Both the position numbers and the translations under genes were made by a program. A DNA stretch of 32,184 bases from an uncultured Lachnospiraceae bacterium (GTDB taxonomy: Bacteria; Bacillota; Clostridia; Lachnospirales; Lachnospiraceae). The stretch is from the NCBI GenBank assembly GCA_944380095.1, contig CALWGP010000015.1, positions 1 through 32,184 on the forward strand, given 5' to 3'. This document shows positions 23,080-31,108 of this stretch, piece after piece. The first letter of the stretch is position 1. Each line of letters opens with the position of its first letter. The notes below the pieces were generated by a model, which saw only the letters and a program-made list of their open reading frames with translations, made no database searches and had not been told where the DNA came from.

Positions 23080-24246
23080 TTATGTATAATCCTTATCAAT
23101 ATTTATGACGGCATAGTATTCCGGATTCTTTTTGCGGATCTGGGTTTCGATCCGGGATTTAAGCTGTGCGTCGTCAATGGAAAAATGATACGGCACCAGC
23201 ACGTCGAAAATCAGGTTGGTGTGGGTCGGCCCCCGGACGATCCTGAAATCGTGCATGGTGATCTTTGGATCGATTTCGGTCAGGATCTTTTGCACGGCCT
23301 GCTTTTGCTTCTTTGTTTCCGCATCGTCGTTTTCAATGGGATCCATGTGGATGACGGCGCTGCAGCGCAGCTGTGTCTGCAGTTTGCGCTCAATATTGTC
23401 GATGGTGTCGTGCAGACGCAGGATATCGCCCTTGGCAGAGACCTCCGCATGAAGGGAAATCATCACCCGGCCCGGGCCGTAATTGTGAACGATCAGGTCA
23501 TGCATCCCCAAAACGTCAGGACTGGACATGACAATGGAACGGATCTGGTCTACGAACTCTTTTTCCGGAGGCTGCCCTAAAAGGGGATTGATGGTGTCCC
23601 TTGCGGCCCCGATCCCGGCCCGCAGGATAAATAGCCCCACCAGCACGCCGCACCAGCCGTCTATGGGAAGGCCGGTGAAATGGTCGATCAGGGTGGACAA
23701 AAGGACGGCGAAGGTGGCCGCAGAATCGCTCAAAGAATCGGTGGCCGTGGCCTTCATGGCTGCGCTGTCAATGGCGGCGGCAATTTTGCGGTTGTACAGA
23801 TACATATAAAATTTAACCAGGATGGACGCCGCCAGAATCCCGATAATCACAGGGGAAAAATTAAGTTCCTGGGGATGGAGGATCTTGGAAACGGAACTTT
23901 TGATCAGTTCTGCGGCCATAAGGAGGATAATGCCGGAGACGATGAGCCCGGCCAGATATTCGATCCGGCCGTGGCCGAAAGGATGGTCCGGGTCCGGTTC
24001 CTGCCCGCTCATGCGAAACCCGATCAGGGTGATAATGGAAGAGCCGGCGTCGGACAGATTGTTGAAAGCATCCGCCATAATGGAAATGGAGTGGCTCAAA
24101 AGGCCGGCGGCAGCTTTCCCGGCAAATAAAAACAGGTTAAAGACGATGCCGGCCGCCCCGCAAAGGGTGCCGTATGCCTGGCGGACGGCGGGATTTTTGA
24201 CGTCCTGTGCGTCCGGGATCAGCAGGCGTGAAAGAAAAGTAATCAT
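23080..24246 (-). CDS. CDF-family metal exporter, likely Mn2+ type
   Basis: Cation diffusion facilitator of 388 residues, exporting divalent metal against protons. Six membrane helices are followed by a cytosolic dimer domain and a long C-terminal part (RIETQIRKKNPEYYAVI). The metal site is readable: N62xxxD66 in helix 2 (AFNNLSDAG) and D170xxxD174 in helix 5 (ATDSLSDS). Zinc exporters usually have His at two of these positions; an N-D-D-D set is, as I recall, that of the pneumococcal Mn exporter MntE. Pairing with mntP supports Mn2+. The ATG at 24246 has GAGG nine bases upstream. A very long in-frame extension upstream is antisense to gpmI and is rejected. Confidence 0.9.
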   Translation of the reverse strand: MITFLSRLLIPDAQDVKNPAVRQAYGTLCGAAGIVFNLFLFAGKAAAGLLSHSISIMADAFNNLSDAGSSIITLIGFRMSGQEPDPDHPFGHGRIEYLAGLIVSGIILLMAAELIKSSVSKILHPQELNFSPVIIGILAASILVKFYMYLYNRKIAAAIDSAAMKATATDSLSDSAATFAVLLSTLIDHFTGLPIDGWCGVLVGLFILRAGIGAARDTINPLLGQPPEKEFVDQIRSIVMSSPDVLGMHDLIVHNYGPGRVMISLHAEVSAKGDILRLHDTIDNIERKLQTQLRCSAVIHMDPIENDDAETKKQKQAVQKILTEIDPKITMHDFRIVRGPTHTNLIFDVLVPYHFSIDDAQLKSRIETQIRKKNPEYYAVINIDKDYT

Positions 24247-24277
24247 AAAAATGAACCTCGCTTCAGGGTTTCCTTTG

Positions 24278-24305
24278 ATTGTAGCATGTTTTTCCAAAAA
24301 AGCAA
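24278..24305 (-). promoter_or_regulatory. Promoter for the CDF-mntP pair
   Basis: On the minus strand TTGCTT (24300-24305) and TACAAT (24278-24283) lie 16 bases apart, about 32 bases before the CDF start. The leader is too short for a large riboswitch. No clear MntR operator was seen. Confidence 0.6.
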
Positions 24306-24328
24306 CTGAAAAAGTGAGTGCCTTTGCC

Positions 24329-24357
24329 TTGCGCCTGAAGGGAAAAACGTGTATAAT
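24329..24357 (+). promoter_or_regulatory. Sigma-A-like promoter for gpmI
   Basis: TTGCGC (24329-24334), 17 bases, then a perfect TATAAT (24352-24357), about 97 bases before gpmI. Of the 207 bases between the CDF and gpmI genes, the rest holds the divergent CDF promoter and a leader without an obvious structure. Confidence 0.65.
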
Positions 24358-24453
24358 TTCCCATGGACAATCACAGGAGGCCCTTCCTGACCGGCAGGGC
24401 ACAAAAGACACAATAAATAAGTAGAGATGCTGGATAAAGGAGATGGATTTATT

Positions 24454-25998
24454 ATGAGGAAAAAACCCGTTGTATTGATGATCCTGGACGGATACGGACT
24501 CAATGAGAGAAAAGACCACAATGCGGTGGCAGAAGCCAATACGCCGGTAATGGACTCCCTGATGAAGGACTGCCCCTTTGTGAAGGGCAATGCCAGCGGC
24601 ATGGCGGTAGGCCTGCCGGAGGGCCAGATGGGCAACTCCGAGGTGGGGCATTTGAACATGGGCGCCGGCCGGATCGTATATCAGGAGCTTACCCGGATTA
24701 CAAAAGAGATCCAGGACGGGACATTCTTTGAAAATCCCGCCCTGCTGGATGCGGTGAACAACTGCAAGAAGAACAACTCTTCCCTGCACCTGTACGGACT
24801 GGTTTCCGACGGCGGCGTGCACAGCCACAACACCCACATTTACGGCCTGCTGGAGCTGGCAAAGAGAAACGGCCTGGAAAAGGTATACGTACACTGCTTC
24901 CTGGACGGCCGGGATACCCCTCCGGCCAGCGGCAAGGATTATGTGGAACAGCTGGAAGAAAAGATGAAAGAGATCGGCACAGGCAAGGTGGCGTCCGTGA
25001 TGGGCCGTTACTATGCCATGGACCGGGACAACAACTACGACAGGGTGGAGTACGCTTACAAGGCCCTGACCAAAGGCGAGGGACTGACTGCCGAAAGCGC
25101 TTCGGCCGGCATCCAGGCTTCCTACGACAGACAGGAGACGGACGAATTTGTAAAGCCTACCGTTATATTGGAAAACGGCGCGCCCGTTGCCACCATCCAG
25201 GACGGCGACTCCATTATTTTCTTCAACTTCCGGCCTGACCGCGCAAGGGAAATTACCCGCGCGTTCTGCAACGACGAGTTTACCGGCTTTGAACGGGAAA
25301 AGAAGCTGGATGTAGTCTATGTATGCTTTACCGAATATGACCCCACCATTCCCAATAAAGAAGTGGCGTTCCACAAAGTGGAAGTGACCAATACCTTCGG
25401 TGAATGGCTGGCTGCCAACGGACTGAAGCAGGCCCGCATTGCGGAAACGGAAAAATATGCACATGTTACCTTCTTCTTTAACGGCGGCGTGGAAGAGCCC
25501 AACGAAGGGGAAGACAGGATCCTGGTCAACTCCCCCAAGGATGTGCCCACCTATGACTTAAAGCCCCAGATGAGCGCTTATGAAGTGTGCGACAGACTGG
25601 TGGAATCCATTGAATCCGGCAAATACGACGTGATTATCATCAACTTCGCCAACCCCGATATGGTGGGCCACACCGGCGTGGAAAGCGCTGCGGTCAAAGC
25701 GGTGGAAGCAGTGGACGAATGCGTGGGCAGGGCAGTGAAGGCCATTCGCGATGTGGACGGCGTGATGTTCATCTGCGCGGACCACGGCAATGCGGAACAG
25801 CTGGTGGATTATGAAACCGGCGCTCCCTTTACGGCACATACCACCAACCCGGTTCCCTTTATCCTGGTCAACTATGATGAGGGCTGGGGCTTAAGGGAAG
25901 GCGGCTGCCTGGCGGATATCGTCCCCACCCTGATCCAGATCATGGGGATGCAGCAGCCCAAGGAGATGACCGGAAAATCCCTGCTGATTCAAAAATAA
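24454..25998 (+). CDS. gpmI: 2,3-bisphosphoglycerate-independent phosphoglycerate mutase
   Basis: Cytosolic Mn2+-dependent enzyme that interconverts 3- and 2-phosphoglycerate in glycolysis. The 514 residues fit the family. The metal-binding D12 is in MILDGYG, and the phosphorylated serine S62 is in GNSEVGHLNMG. Further conserved blocks are FLDGRDTPP, FFNFRPDRAREITRAF, PDMVGHTG and ADHGNAEQL. The ATG at 24454 gives the natural N terminus MRKKPVVLMILDG, with AAAGGAG about 10 bases upstream; an earlier in-frame ATG at 24427 is rejected. It is monocistronic, ending at a terminator. Clostridial iPGMs depend on Mn2+, so its neighbourhood with Mn exporters is suggestive but may be chance. Identity is certain. 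Confidence 0.98.
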   Translation: MRKKPVVLMILDGYGLNERKDHNAVAEANTPVMDSLMKDCPFVKGNASGMAVGLPEGQMGNSEVGHLNMGAGRIVYQELTRITKEIQDGTFFENPALLDAVNNCKKNNSSLHLYGLVSDGGVHSHNTHIYGLLELAKRNGLEKVYVHCFLDGRDTPPASGKDYVEQLEEKMKEIGTGKVASVMGRYYAMDRDNNYDRVEYAYKALTKGEGLTAESASAGIQASYDRQETDEFVKPTVILENGAPVATIQDGDSIIFFNFRPDRAREITRAFCNDEFTGFEREKKLDVVYVCFTEYDPTIPNKEVAFHKVEVTNTFGEWLAANGLKQARIAETEKYAHVTFFFNGGVEEPNEGEDRILVNSPKDVPTYDLKPQMSAYEVCDRLVESIESGKYDVIIINFANPDMVGHTGVESAAVKAVEAVDECVGRAVKAIRDVDGVMFICADHGNAEQLVDYETGAPFTAHTTNPVPFILVNYDEGWGLREGGCLADIVPTLIQIMGMQQPKEMTGKSLLIQK

Positions 25999-26023
25999 AC
26001 CGAAGCCATACGGAAAATGACAG

Positions 26024-26064
26024 GAAACTGCGGAAACTGCTTGACAGGGTCCGCAGTTTCTTTT
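26024..26064 (+). terminator. gpmI terminator
   Basis: GAAACTGCGG (26024-26033) and CCGCAGTTTC (26051-26060) form a perfect 10-base stem, followed by TTTT. The loop contains the -35 box of the next promoter. Confidence 0.85.
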
Positions 26065-26069
26065 ATATT
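26041..26069 (+). promoter_or_regulatory. Promoter of the GntR-ABC operon, nested in the gpmI terminator
   Basis: A perfect TTGACA (26041-26046) in the terminator loop, 17 bases of spacer covering the right arm of the stem, then TATATT (26064-26069). It is a strong promoter and would read out of the terminator. Confidence 0.82.
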
Positions 26070-26071
26070 AA

Positions 26072-26119
26072 GTGTATGAATACAAATAGTACACCTAGTA
26101 CGATCCATACACGGTGTAT
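26072..26119 (+). promoter_or_regulatory. Operator-like repeats at the GntR operon start
   Basis: Just after the promoter are GTGTATG (26072-26078) and its inverted copy CATACAC (26106-26112), a direct repeat of TAGTAC (26087-26092 and 26096-26101), and a palindrome ATACAC-G-GTGTAT (26107-26119). These are plausible binding sites for the GntR protein encoded 25 bases downstream. Confidence 0.6.
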
Positions 26120-26143
26120 TTCCAAAAGGAAAGGAGCAAAGCG

Positions 26144-26509
26144 GTGATCATACTGGACTATCGGGACACCAGGCCCCTGTATGAGCAGATCGTGGATAAG
26201 TTCCAGACGCTCATTTTAAAAGGGGTACTGGAGCCAAACAGCAGGATGCCGTCGGTGCGCAGCCTGGCGGTGGAGCTGTCCATCAACCCCAATACCATCC
26301 AGCGCGCCTACAGCGAGCTGGAGCGCACCGGATTTATCTATACGGTGAAGGGCCGGGGAAACTTTGTGGCTTATGACGAAGGGCTCAAGGAAGTGCGGCG
26401 TCAGGAGATTTTTCAGAAGCTGGACAGCCTGGTGCGGGAGGCAAAGGAGCTGGGCATGACCGCACAGGAGCTTTGCGGCAGGATACAGGAGGGAGAAAAG
26501 CATGATTGA
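26144..26509 (+). CDS. GntR-family (YtrA subfamily) transcriptional regulator
   Basis: Winged-helix repressor of 121 residues, expected to bind its own promoter. The N-terminal domain (DTRPLYEQIVDKFQTLILKG, then MPSVRSLAVELSINPNTIQR and AYSELERTGFIYTVKGRGNF) is the complete GntR DNA-binding fold. The short C terminus (about 40 residues) fits the YtrA subfamily, whose members commonly control adjacent ABC transporters. The start is GTG at 26144, with AAAGGAG upstream; a longer in-frame start at 26114 would run through the palindromic operator and is rejected. Its end overlaps the ATPase gene by 8 bases. Inducers of YtrA-type systems are often cell-wall antibiotics; here unknown. Confidence 0.92.
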   Translation: MIILDYRDTRPLYEQIVDKFQTLILKGVLEPNSRMPSVRSLAVELSINPNTIQRAYSELERTGFIYTVKGRGNFVAYDEGLKEVRRQEIFQKLDSLVREAKELGMTAQELCGRIQEGEKHD

Positions 26510-27407
26510 GTTAAAGGGGCTGAGTAAGTCCTTCGGACAGATCGAAGCGGTGAAGGATGTGGACGTGACGATCCGGGAGAACGGGGTATTCGGGCTGATC
26601 GGCACCAACGGGGCCGGGAAAAGCACGGTGCTTCGGCTGATGGCGGGCGTTTTAAAGCCGGACGCCGGGCTTGCGCTGGTGGACAATATGCCGGTTTATG
26701 ACAATGTGGACGCCAAGGGAAAGATTTTTTTCATTGCGGACGAGCCCTACTTTTTTCCCAATGCGGCGCCAAGGGATATGGAACGCTATTACAGCAGCGT
26801 CTACCGGGGCTTTGACCGGGAACGTTTTTACCTGTACCTGGTGAAGTTTGGCCTGGACGGCAGGCGCCGGATCCGCACCTTTTCCAAGGGCATGAAAAAA
26901 CAGCTGGCCATTATCGCAGGGCTGTGCGCCGGCACAAAATATCTTTACTGTGACGAGACCTTTGACGGACTGGATCCGGTGATGCGCCAGGCGGTCAAAG
27001 GCGTGTTCGCAAAAGAAATGCAGGAGCGGGATTTTACGCCGATTATCGCTTCCCATAACTTAAGGGAGCTGGAGGATATCTGCGACCATGTGGGACTTTT
27101 GCACCAGGGAGGCGTCCTTTTGTCAAAAGACTTGGAGGAAATGAAGTGCAACATCCAGAAAGTGCAGTGCGTATTCTCTTCCAAGGAAGAAGAAAAGCGG
27201 CTGCTTTCGTCTCTGGTAATTGTCAGATGCGACAGGAGGGGATCCCTTCTGACGCTGACGCTGCGGGGGACAAGGGAGGAGACGATCGCCGCTTTCGCGG
27301 CGGCGGACTGCCTTTTCTGTGAAGTACTCCCCCTGTCTTTGGAGGAAATTTTCATCAGCGAGACGGAGGTAAAAGGATATGACGTCAAAAAACTTATACT
27401 GGGCTAA
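26502..27407 (+). CDS. ABC transporter ATP-binding protein
   Basis: Cytosolic ATPase of 301 residues, paired with the downstream membrane protein. It has Walker A GTNGAGKST at 34-42, a signature region FSKGMKKQL near 127-135 (SKGMK form, common in ABC-2 type drug and bacteriocin transporters), Walker B YLYCDETFDGLDP with the catalytic Glu, and an H-loop in IIASHNLREL. The last 90 residues form the extra domain often found in this class. The gene overlaps both neighbours (8 bases with GntR, 29 bases with the permease), so the three are translationally coupled. Identity as an ABC ATPase is certain; the substrate is unknown. Confidence 0.94.
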   Translation: MIELKGLSKSFGQIEAVKDVDVTIRENGVFGLIGTNGAGKSTVLRLMAGVLKPDAGLALVDNMPVYDNVDAKGKIFFIADEPYFFPNAAPRDMERYYSSVYRGFDRERFYLYLVKFGLDGRRRIRTFSKGMKKQLAIIAGLCAGTKYLYCDETFDGLDPVMRQAVKGVFAKEMQERDFTPIIASHNLRELEDICDHVGLLHQGGVLLSKDLEEMKCNIQKVQCVFSSKEEEKRLLSSLVIVRCDRRGSLLTLTLRGTREETIAAFAAADCLFCEVLPLSLEEIFISETEVKGYDVKKLILG

Positions 27408-29628
27408 ATGGATGGAAAATGTCCGCAGGCGGGGATGGACCTTCGCCCTTTGCTTTGTGGGGCTGTTTTTGCAGATGCCTGCGGTTGCCTGGATCGGTCT
27501 GTCCAGTGAGAAAAGCTATCTGGATTCCCTGATTGCCCAGGGGGCGGACAGCGTGCTCATTAACGACAGCAGGCTGCGGATGCAGTCCATTGCGGCGACG
27601 GCCGCGGGATTTAACGACTGGTATCCCGTGGTGGCGGGGCTGATAGCCGTTTTGCTGGCGGTCCATGGATTTTCCTTTCTTTACAGCAGGAAAAAAACGG
27701 ATCTGTATTTCAGCGTGCCCGTATCCGCGCCCAAACGGTATGTCCTGATCTGGGGAAACGGCATTTTTTCCTTCGCGGCCTGCTATCTGGTCAACCTGAT
27801 CCTGTGCCAGACGGGCGCCGTTTTGTTCGGGGCCATGACGCCGGAGGGGATGGCGCAGTCCCTGGTGGCCTTTTTGGTCAATCTGCTGGCCTTTGCGGCC
27901 ATGTACCAGCTGGCGCTGGTGGCGGTGATGCTGACGGGGAACGTCCTGTGCGCCCTGCTGGGATGCGCAGTGCTCTTTTTCTACGAAGGGGCGGTCCGGC
28001 TGCTTTTATCGGGACTGAAGTCGGTTTTCTTTTTTAGCTACTGCAGCGCGGACCAGAGGCGTCTGATGGGGCTGCCCTGGATTACCCCTCTTATTGGTTT
28101 CAAGGATTTTTGCGGCAGTATTGTCTATAACGGGGCCTCCATAAACAGCGCTTCGCCGGACAGCCCCTGGTGCGCCATGCTTTTGGAAGAAGTCCTTTTG
28201 CTGGTCCTGGCTTCGGTCCTGTTTGGAGCGCTGGCCTATTTTCTGTACCGCAGAAGGAAAACGGAAAGCTATCACCAGACGCTGGCCTTTTCCTGGATGA
28301 AGCCGGTACTGGAATTTTTGCTGGTGGTGCCCTTTTCCGTGGCCTGCGGCCTGCTCACAGGGCGGATGGCACAAGACTTCAATCTGTTTTTGTTCGGAGG
28401 CGCCCTGTTTGGCGTCCTGCTTGGACACAGCGTGATCCGGCTTGTCTATGAGCGGGACTTAAAGGCGGTGCTTCAGGGCAGGATCATGGCCCTTTGCTGT
28501 TTTGGGGCGGCCGTGCTTTCCCTGTGCGTTTTCCGCTTTGACCTGGCCGGGTTTGACAGCTGGATTCCCAAAAGGGAAAAGATCGAAAGCGTGGCTTTTT
28601 CCATGGAACATGAAAGGGGCAGCTTCGGATGGAACCAGCTGTCTTCAGACAGCGTGTCAGGCGGGGAAATGCTGGACCGGATGGAGTGCACCGACCCGGA
28701 TACCATCGACGCTTTGCTGTCCGTAATTTCCGTCTGGCAGGAGCAGCAAAAAAGGGAAGAGTCCGACGAGACGGCGGGAGAGGACTGGAAGGACCGGAAT
28801 ATCTGGGTGGTCCGCTACCGGCTCACCGACGGCCGCACAGCCTTTAGAAGGTTTTATGTGAGCCGGGAAAAGACGCCCGGGCAGCTGGATATACTGATGC
28901 GGGATCCGGCCTATCAGGACTGCCGTTACCAGATTTATGAACAAGCCATGCAGGACTGCATCGGCGAGATGGAGGTTTCCTATACCGACGGCGCAAGGGA
29001 GTATTTTTATACCATGGATAAAGAAGCGCTTCTGGAAGCGCTGCGGGAAGACTTCAGAAGCTACGGCTCCGACCTGATTGCTTCCCAGCTTCCCTGCGGG
29101 GCGCTGCGGCTGGAACTGCCCGCCGGAAAGCAGCAGGACGGGACCTATGACCTTGTCTGGGAATACCCGGTTTACCAGACCTTTGAAAAGACCAGGAGCC
29201 TGCTTGCAAAGAATGACATCGATGCCGCCGTGACGCAAAAACAGCCCTTCCTTTCGGCAAATGAGGTAGAAAAGATCACGGTGCTGTATTATCACTATAA
29301 CGACGGTGTTTATGAAGATCCCAAGGACGATCTTTTCTTTGAGCAGGAGGCGTCGGCCGTTTTGGTGCCGGAACAGCAGATCACCTGTGTCTTTACGGAA
29401 AAAGACGAGGTGGAGAAGCTTTTAGAGGCCCTCTATCCGGGGGAACTGATCAGCGTGGCGGCAGAGGCCGTGGCGGATCCCGGCGTGGATTACCGTTTTG
29501 ACGTCCGCATCAGTCTGACGCCGGAGGCGCTTAAGGACGGATACCGGGAGGGCGACGTCTACCTGATCCGGGACAGGGAACCGGATTTTTTGGAAAAAGC
29601 CGTGCGGGAAGCGGCGGTTTTCGGATAA
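27379..29628 (+). CDS. ABC-2-like permease with large extracytoplasmic domain
   Basis: 749-residue membrane protein, the presumed transmembrane partner of the preceding ATPase. About eight to ten hydrophobic segments occupy the first 395 residues (for example TFALCFVGLFLQMPAVAWIG, then VLLAVHGFSFLY, and SVACGLLTGRMA). The phrase KKTDLYFSVPVSAPKRY, early in the protein, is typical of ABC-2 permeases in YtrA-controlled operons. The remaining 350 residues are soluble, acidic and probably outside the membrane (for example FYVSREKTPGQLDILMRDP). I recall similar proteins from Lachnospiraceae only as uncharacterised (DUF-type) families. The substrate is not evident. The ATG at 27379 has GGAGGT and AAAGG upstream. 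Confidence 0.85.
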   Translation: MTSKNLYWAKWMENVRRRGWTFALCFVGLFLQMPAVAWIGLSSEKSYLDSLIAQGADSVLINDSRLRMQSIAATAAGFNDWYPVVAGLIAVLLAVHGFSFLYSRKKTDLYFSVPVSAPKRYVLIWGNGIFSFAACYLVNLILCQTGAVLFGAMTPEGMAQSLVAFLVNLLAFAAMYQLALVAVMLTGNVLCALLGCAVLFFYEGAVRLLLSGLKSVFFFSYCSADQRRLMGLPWITPLIGFKDFCGSIVYNGASINSASPDSPWCAMLLEEVLLLVLASVLFGALAYFLYRRRKTESYHQTLAFSWMKPVLEFLLVVPFSVACGLLTGRMAQDFNLFLFGGALFGVLLGHSVIRLVYERDLKAVLQGRIMALCCFGAAVLSLCVFRFDLAGFDSWIPKREKIESVAFSMEHERGSFGWNQLSSDSVSGGEMLDRMECTDPDTIDALLSVISVWQEQQKREESDETAGEDWKDRNIWVVRYRLTDGRTAFRRFYVSREKTPGQLDILMRDPAYQDCRYQIYEQAMQDCIGEMEVSYTDGAREYFYTMDKEALLEALREDFRSYGSDLIASQLPCGALRLELPAGKQQDGTYDLVWEYPVYQTFEKTRSLLAKNDIDAAVTQKQPFLSANEVEKITVLYYHYNDGVYEDPKDDLFFEQEASAVLVPEQQITCVFTEKDEVEKLLEALYPGELISVAAEAVADPGVDYRFDVRISLTPEALKDGYREGDVYLIRDREPDFLEKAVREAAVFG

Positions 29629-29637
29629 GAGTTTCAA

Positions 29638-29688
29638 TCCTGCATATACTGAACCCATATCAATGAAAGAAGGAGAGGATATGCAGGA
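29638..29688 (+). promoter_or_regulatory. Inverted repeat around the enolase ribosome-binding site
   Basis: TCCTGCATAT (29638-29647) and ATATGCAGGA (29679-29688) are exact reverse complements, 31 bases apart. The loop holds the Shine-Dalgarno (GAAGGAGAGG), and the right arm ends on the A of the enolase ATG. In RNA this could form a stem that affects translation. No terminator separates the permease and enolase genes. Confidence 0.55.
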
Positions 29689-30989
29689 TGAATGTGAAAT
29701 TGCCGATCAGAGAAGTGCGCGCGAGGGAAATTCTGGATTCCAGGGGAAATCCCACCCTGGAAGCGGAAGTGGTGGTGGAAAATTCCGTCACCCATGAACT
29801 GGCCTGCGGGAGGGCCAGCGTCCCTTCCGGGGCCTCCACCGGACAGTTTGAAGCGGTGGAGCTTCGGGACGGGGAAGTGAGATATTTCGGCCTGGGCGTG
29901 CGCAGGGCGGTGGAAAATGTGAACGCGAAGCTGAGGGACGCCCTGCTCTCCCAGGACGCCTCCTGCCAGCGTAAAATCGATGAACGGATTCTGGACTGCG
30001 ACGGGACGCAGAATAAGGAAAACCTGGGGGCTAACGCCTGTCTGGGCGCATCCATGGCGACGGCGCGGGCTGCCGCAGAGGCCCTTCATCTGCCCCTGTA
30101 CCAGTATCTGGGCGGGATCCACACGGTCTGTCTTCCGGTGCCCATGATGAACATTTTAAACGGTGGAAAACACGCGGATAACACGGTGGATCTGCAGGAA
30201 TTCATGATCGCCCCCGCGCAGGCGGAGAGCTTTGCGGAAGGGCTGCGGGTGTGCGCGGAGATCTATCACAATTTAAAGGGGCTGTGCAGGGAGAAAGGGC
30301 TCTCCACCGGAGTGGGGGATGAAGGAGGCTTCGCACCGGATCTGCCGGATGCCAGGAGCGTTCTTTCCCTGATCGTGGAAGCGGTGGAAAAGAGCGGGTA
30401 TACGCCGGGACACGATGTGAAAATCGCCATCGATGCTGCGGCCAGCGAACTATACGATAAAAAGGCAGGATGTTATTATTTTCCCGGGGAAAGCAAAATG
30501 AAAGGCCAACAGGTGTTCAGGAATACGGAGGATATGATCGCTTACTATGAAAAACTGGCCGGGGAATTTCCCCTGTTCTCCCTGGAAGACGGATTGGACG
30601 AAGAGGATTGGGACGGCTGGCAGCAGCTGACGGCCAGGCTGGGGAAAAAGCTTCAGCTGGTGGGGGACGACCTGTTCGTCACCAACGTCAAGCGCCTGGC
30701 GGCCGGCATCGAAAAAGGGGCGGGCAACGCGATCCTGGTCAAGGTGAACCAGATCGGCACCCTGTCGGAAGCCTTCGCAGCGGTGCGGCTGGCGAAGGAA
30801 AACGGCTTTAGAACCGTCATTTCCCATCGTTCCGGAGAGACGGAGGATGCCATCATCGCGGATATCGCGGTGGCCGTAAACGCGGGGCAGATCAAGACGG
30901 GGGCGCCCTGTCGGATGGACAGGGTGGCCAAATACAACCGGCTTTTGCGGATCGAAGAGGAGCTGGGCCCCTTCCGGAGGATCCGGTGA
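29688..30989 (+). CDS. eno: Enolase
   Basis: Cytosolic glycolytic enzyme that converts 2-phosphoglycerate to phosphoenolpyruvate. The 433 residues fit the family. Conserved blocks include [11 protein letters not shown], the loop [22 protein letters not shown], and [10 protein letters not shown] with the catalytic Glu. Metal ligands lie in [22 protein letters not shown] and [10 protein letters not shown]. The catalytic Lys is in VKVNQIGT, and SHRSGETED carries the substrate-binding residues. Some normally constant positions differ ([27 protein letters not shown]), so it may be a divergent or second copy. The ATG at 29688 has GAAGGAGAGG upstream. It follows the ABC permease by 59 bases with no terminator. 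Identity is certain. Confidence 0.97.
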   Translation: MNVKLPIREVRAREILDSRGNPTLEAEVVVENSVTHELACGRASVPSGASTGQFEAVELRDGEVRYFGLGVRRAVENVNAKLRDALLSQDASCQRKIDERILDCDGTQNKENLGANACLGASMATARAAAEALHLPLYQYLGGIHTVCLPVPMMNILNGGKHADNTVDLQEFMIAPAQAESFAEGLRVCAEIYHNLKGLCREKGLSTGVGDEGGFAPDLPDARSVLSLIVEAVEKSGYTPGHDVKIAIDAAASELYDKKAGCYYFPGESKMKGQQVFRNTEDMIAYYEKLAGEFPLFSLEDGLDEEDWDGWQQLTARLGKKLQLVGDDLFVTNVKRLAAGIEKGAGNAILVKVNQIGTLSEAFAAVRLAKENGFRTVISHRSGETEDAIIADIAVAVNAGQIKTGAPCRMDRVAKYNRLLRIEEELGPFRRIR

Positions 30990-30999
30990 AAAGAAAAAA

Positions 31000-31028
31000 T
31001 TGTAAACGGACGTTGTATCCTGTATACT
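31000..31028 (+). promoter_or_regulatory. Sigma-A-like promoter for the M3 peptidase gene
   Basis: TTGTAA (31000-31005) and TATACT (31023-31028) lie 17 bases apart in the 119-base gap after enolase, about 80 bases before the peptidase ATG. No terminator for eno was found there. Confidence 0.7.
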
Positions 31029-31108
31029 GACGGAAGGAAGGCGGCAAACCATCGGCCGAAGCGGGTGCGCCTTCGAAAGATTCCGTTTTGGCCGGGAAGG
31101 AGAACAGG

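Noticed and set aside
24247-24330. yybP-ykoY manganese riboswitch before the CDF gene
   Set aside because: The transcript leader is only about 25-30 bases from the predicted start, too short for this riboswitch.
24247-25464. A very long minus-strand reading frame continuing upstream of the CDF gene
   Set aside because: It is antisense to gpmI, which has all its catalytic motifs. The CDF protein has a proper ATG and ribosome-binding site at 24246.
31029-31108. Terminator or regulatory hairpin before the M3 peptidase (CGAAG and CTTCG stretches)
   Set aside because: The stem is short and not followed by T residues, so I treat it as chance.
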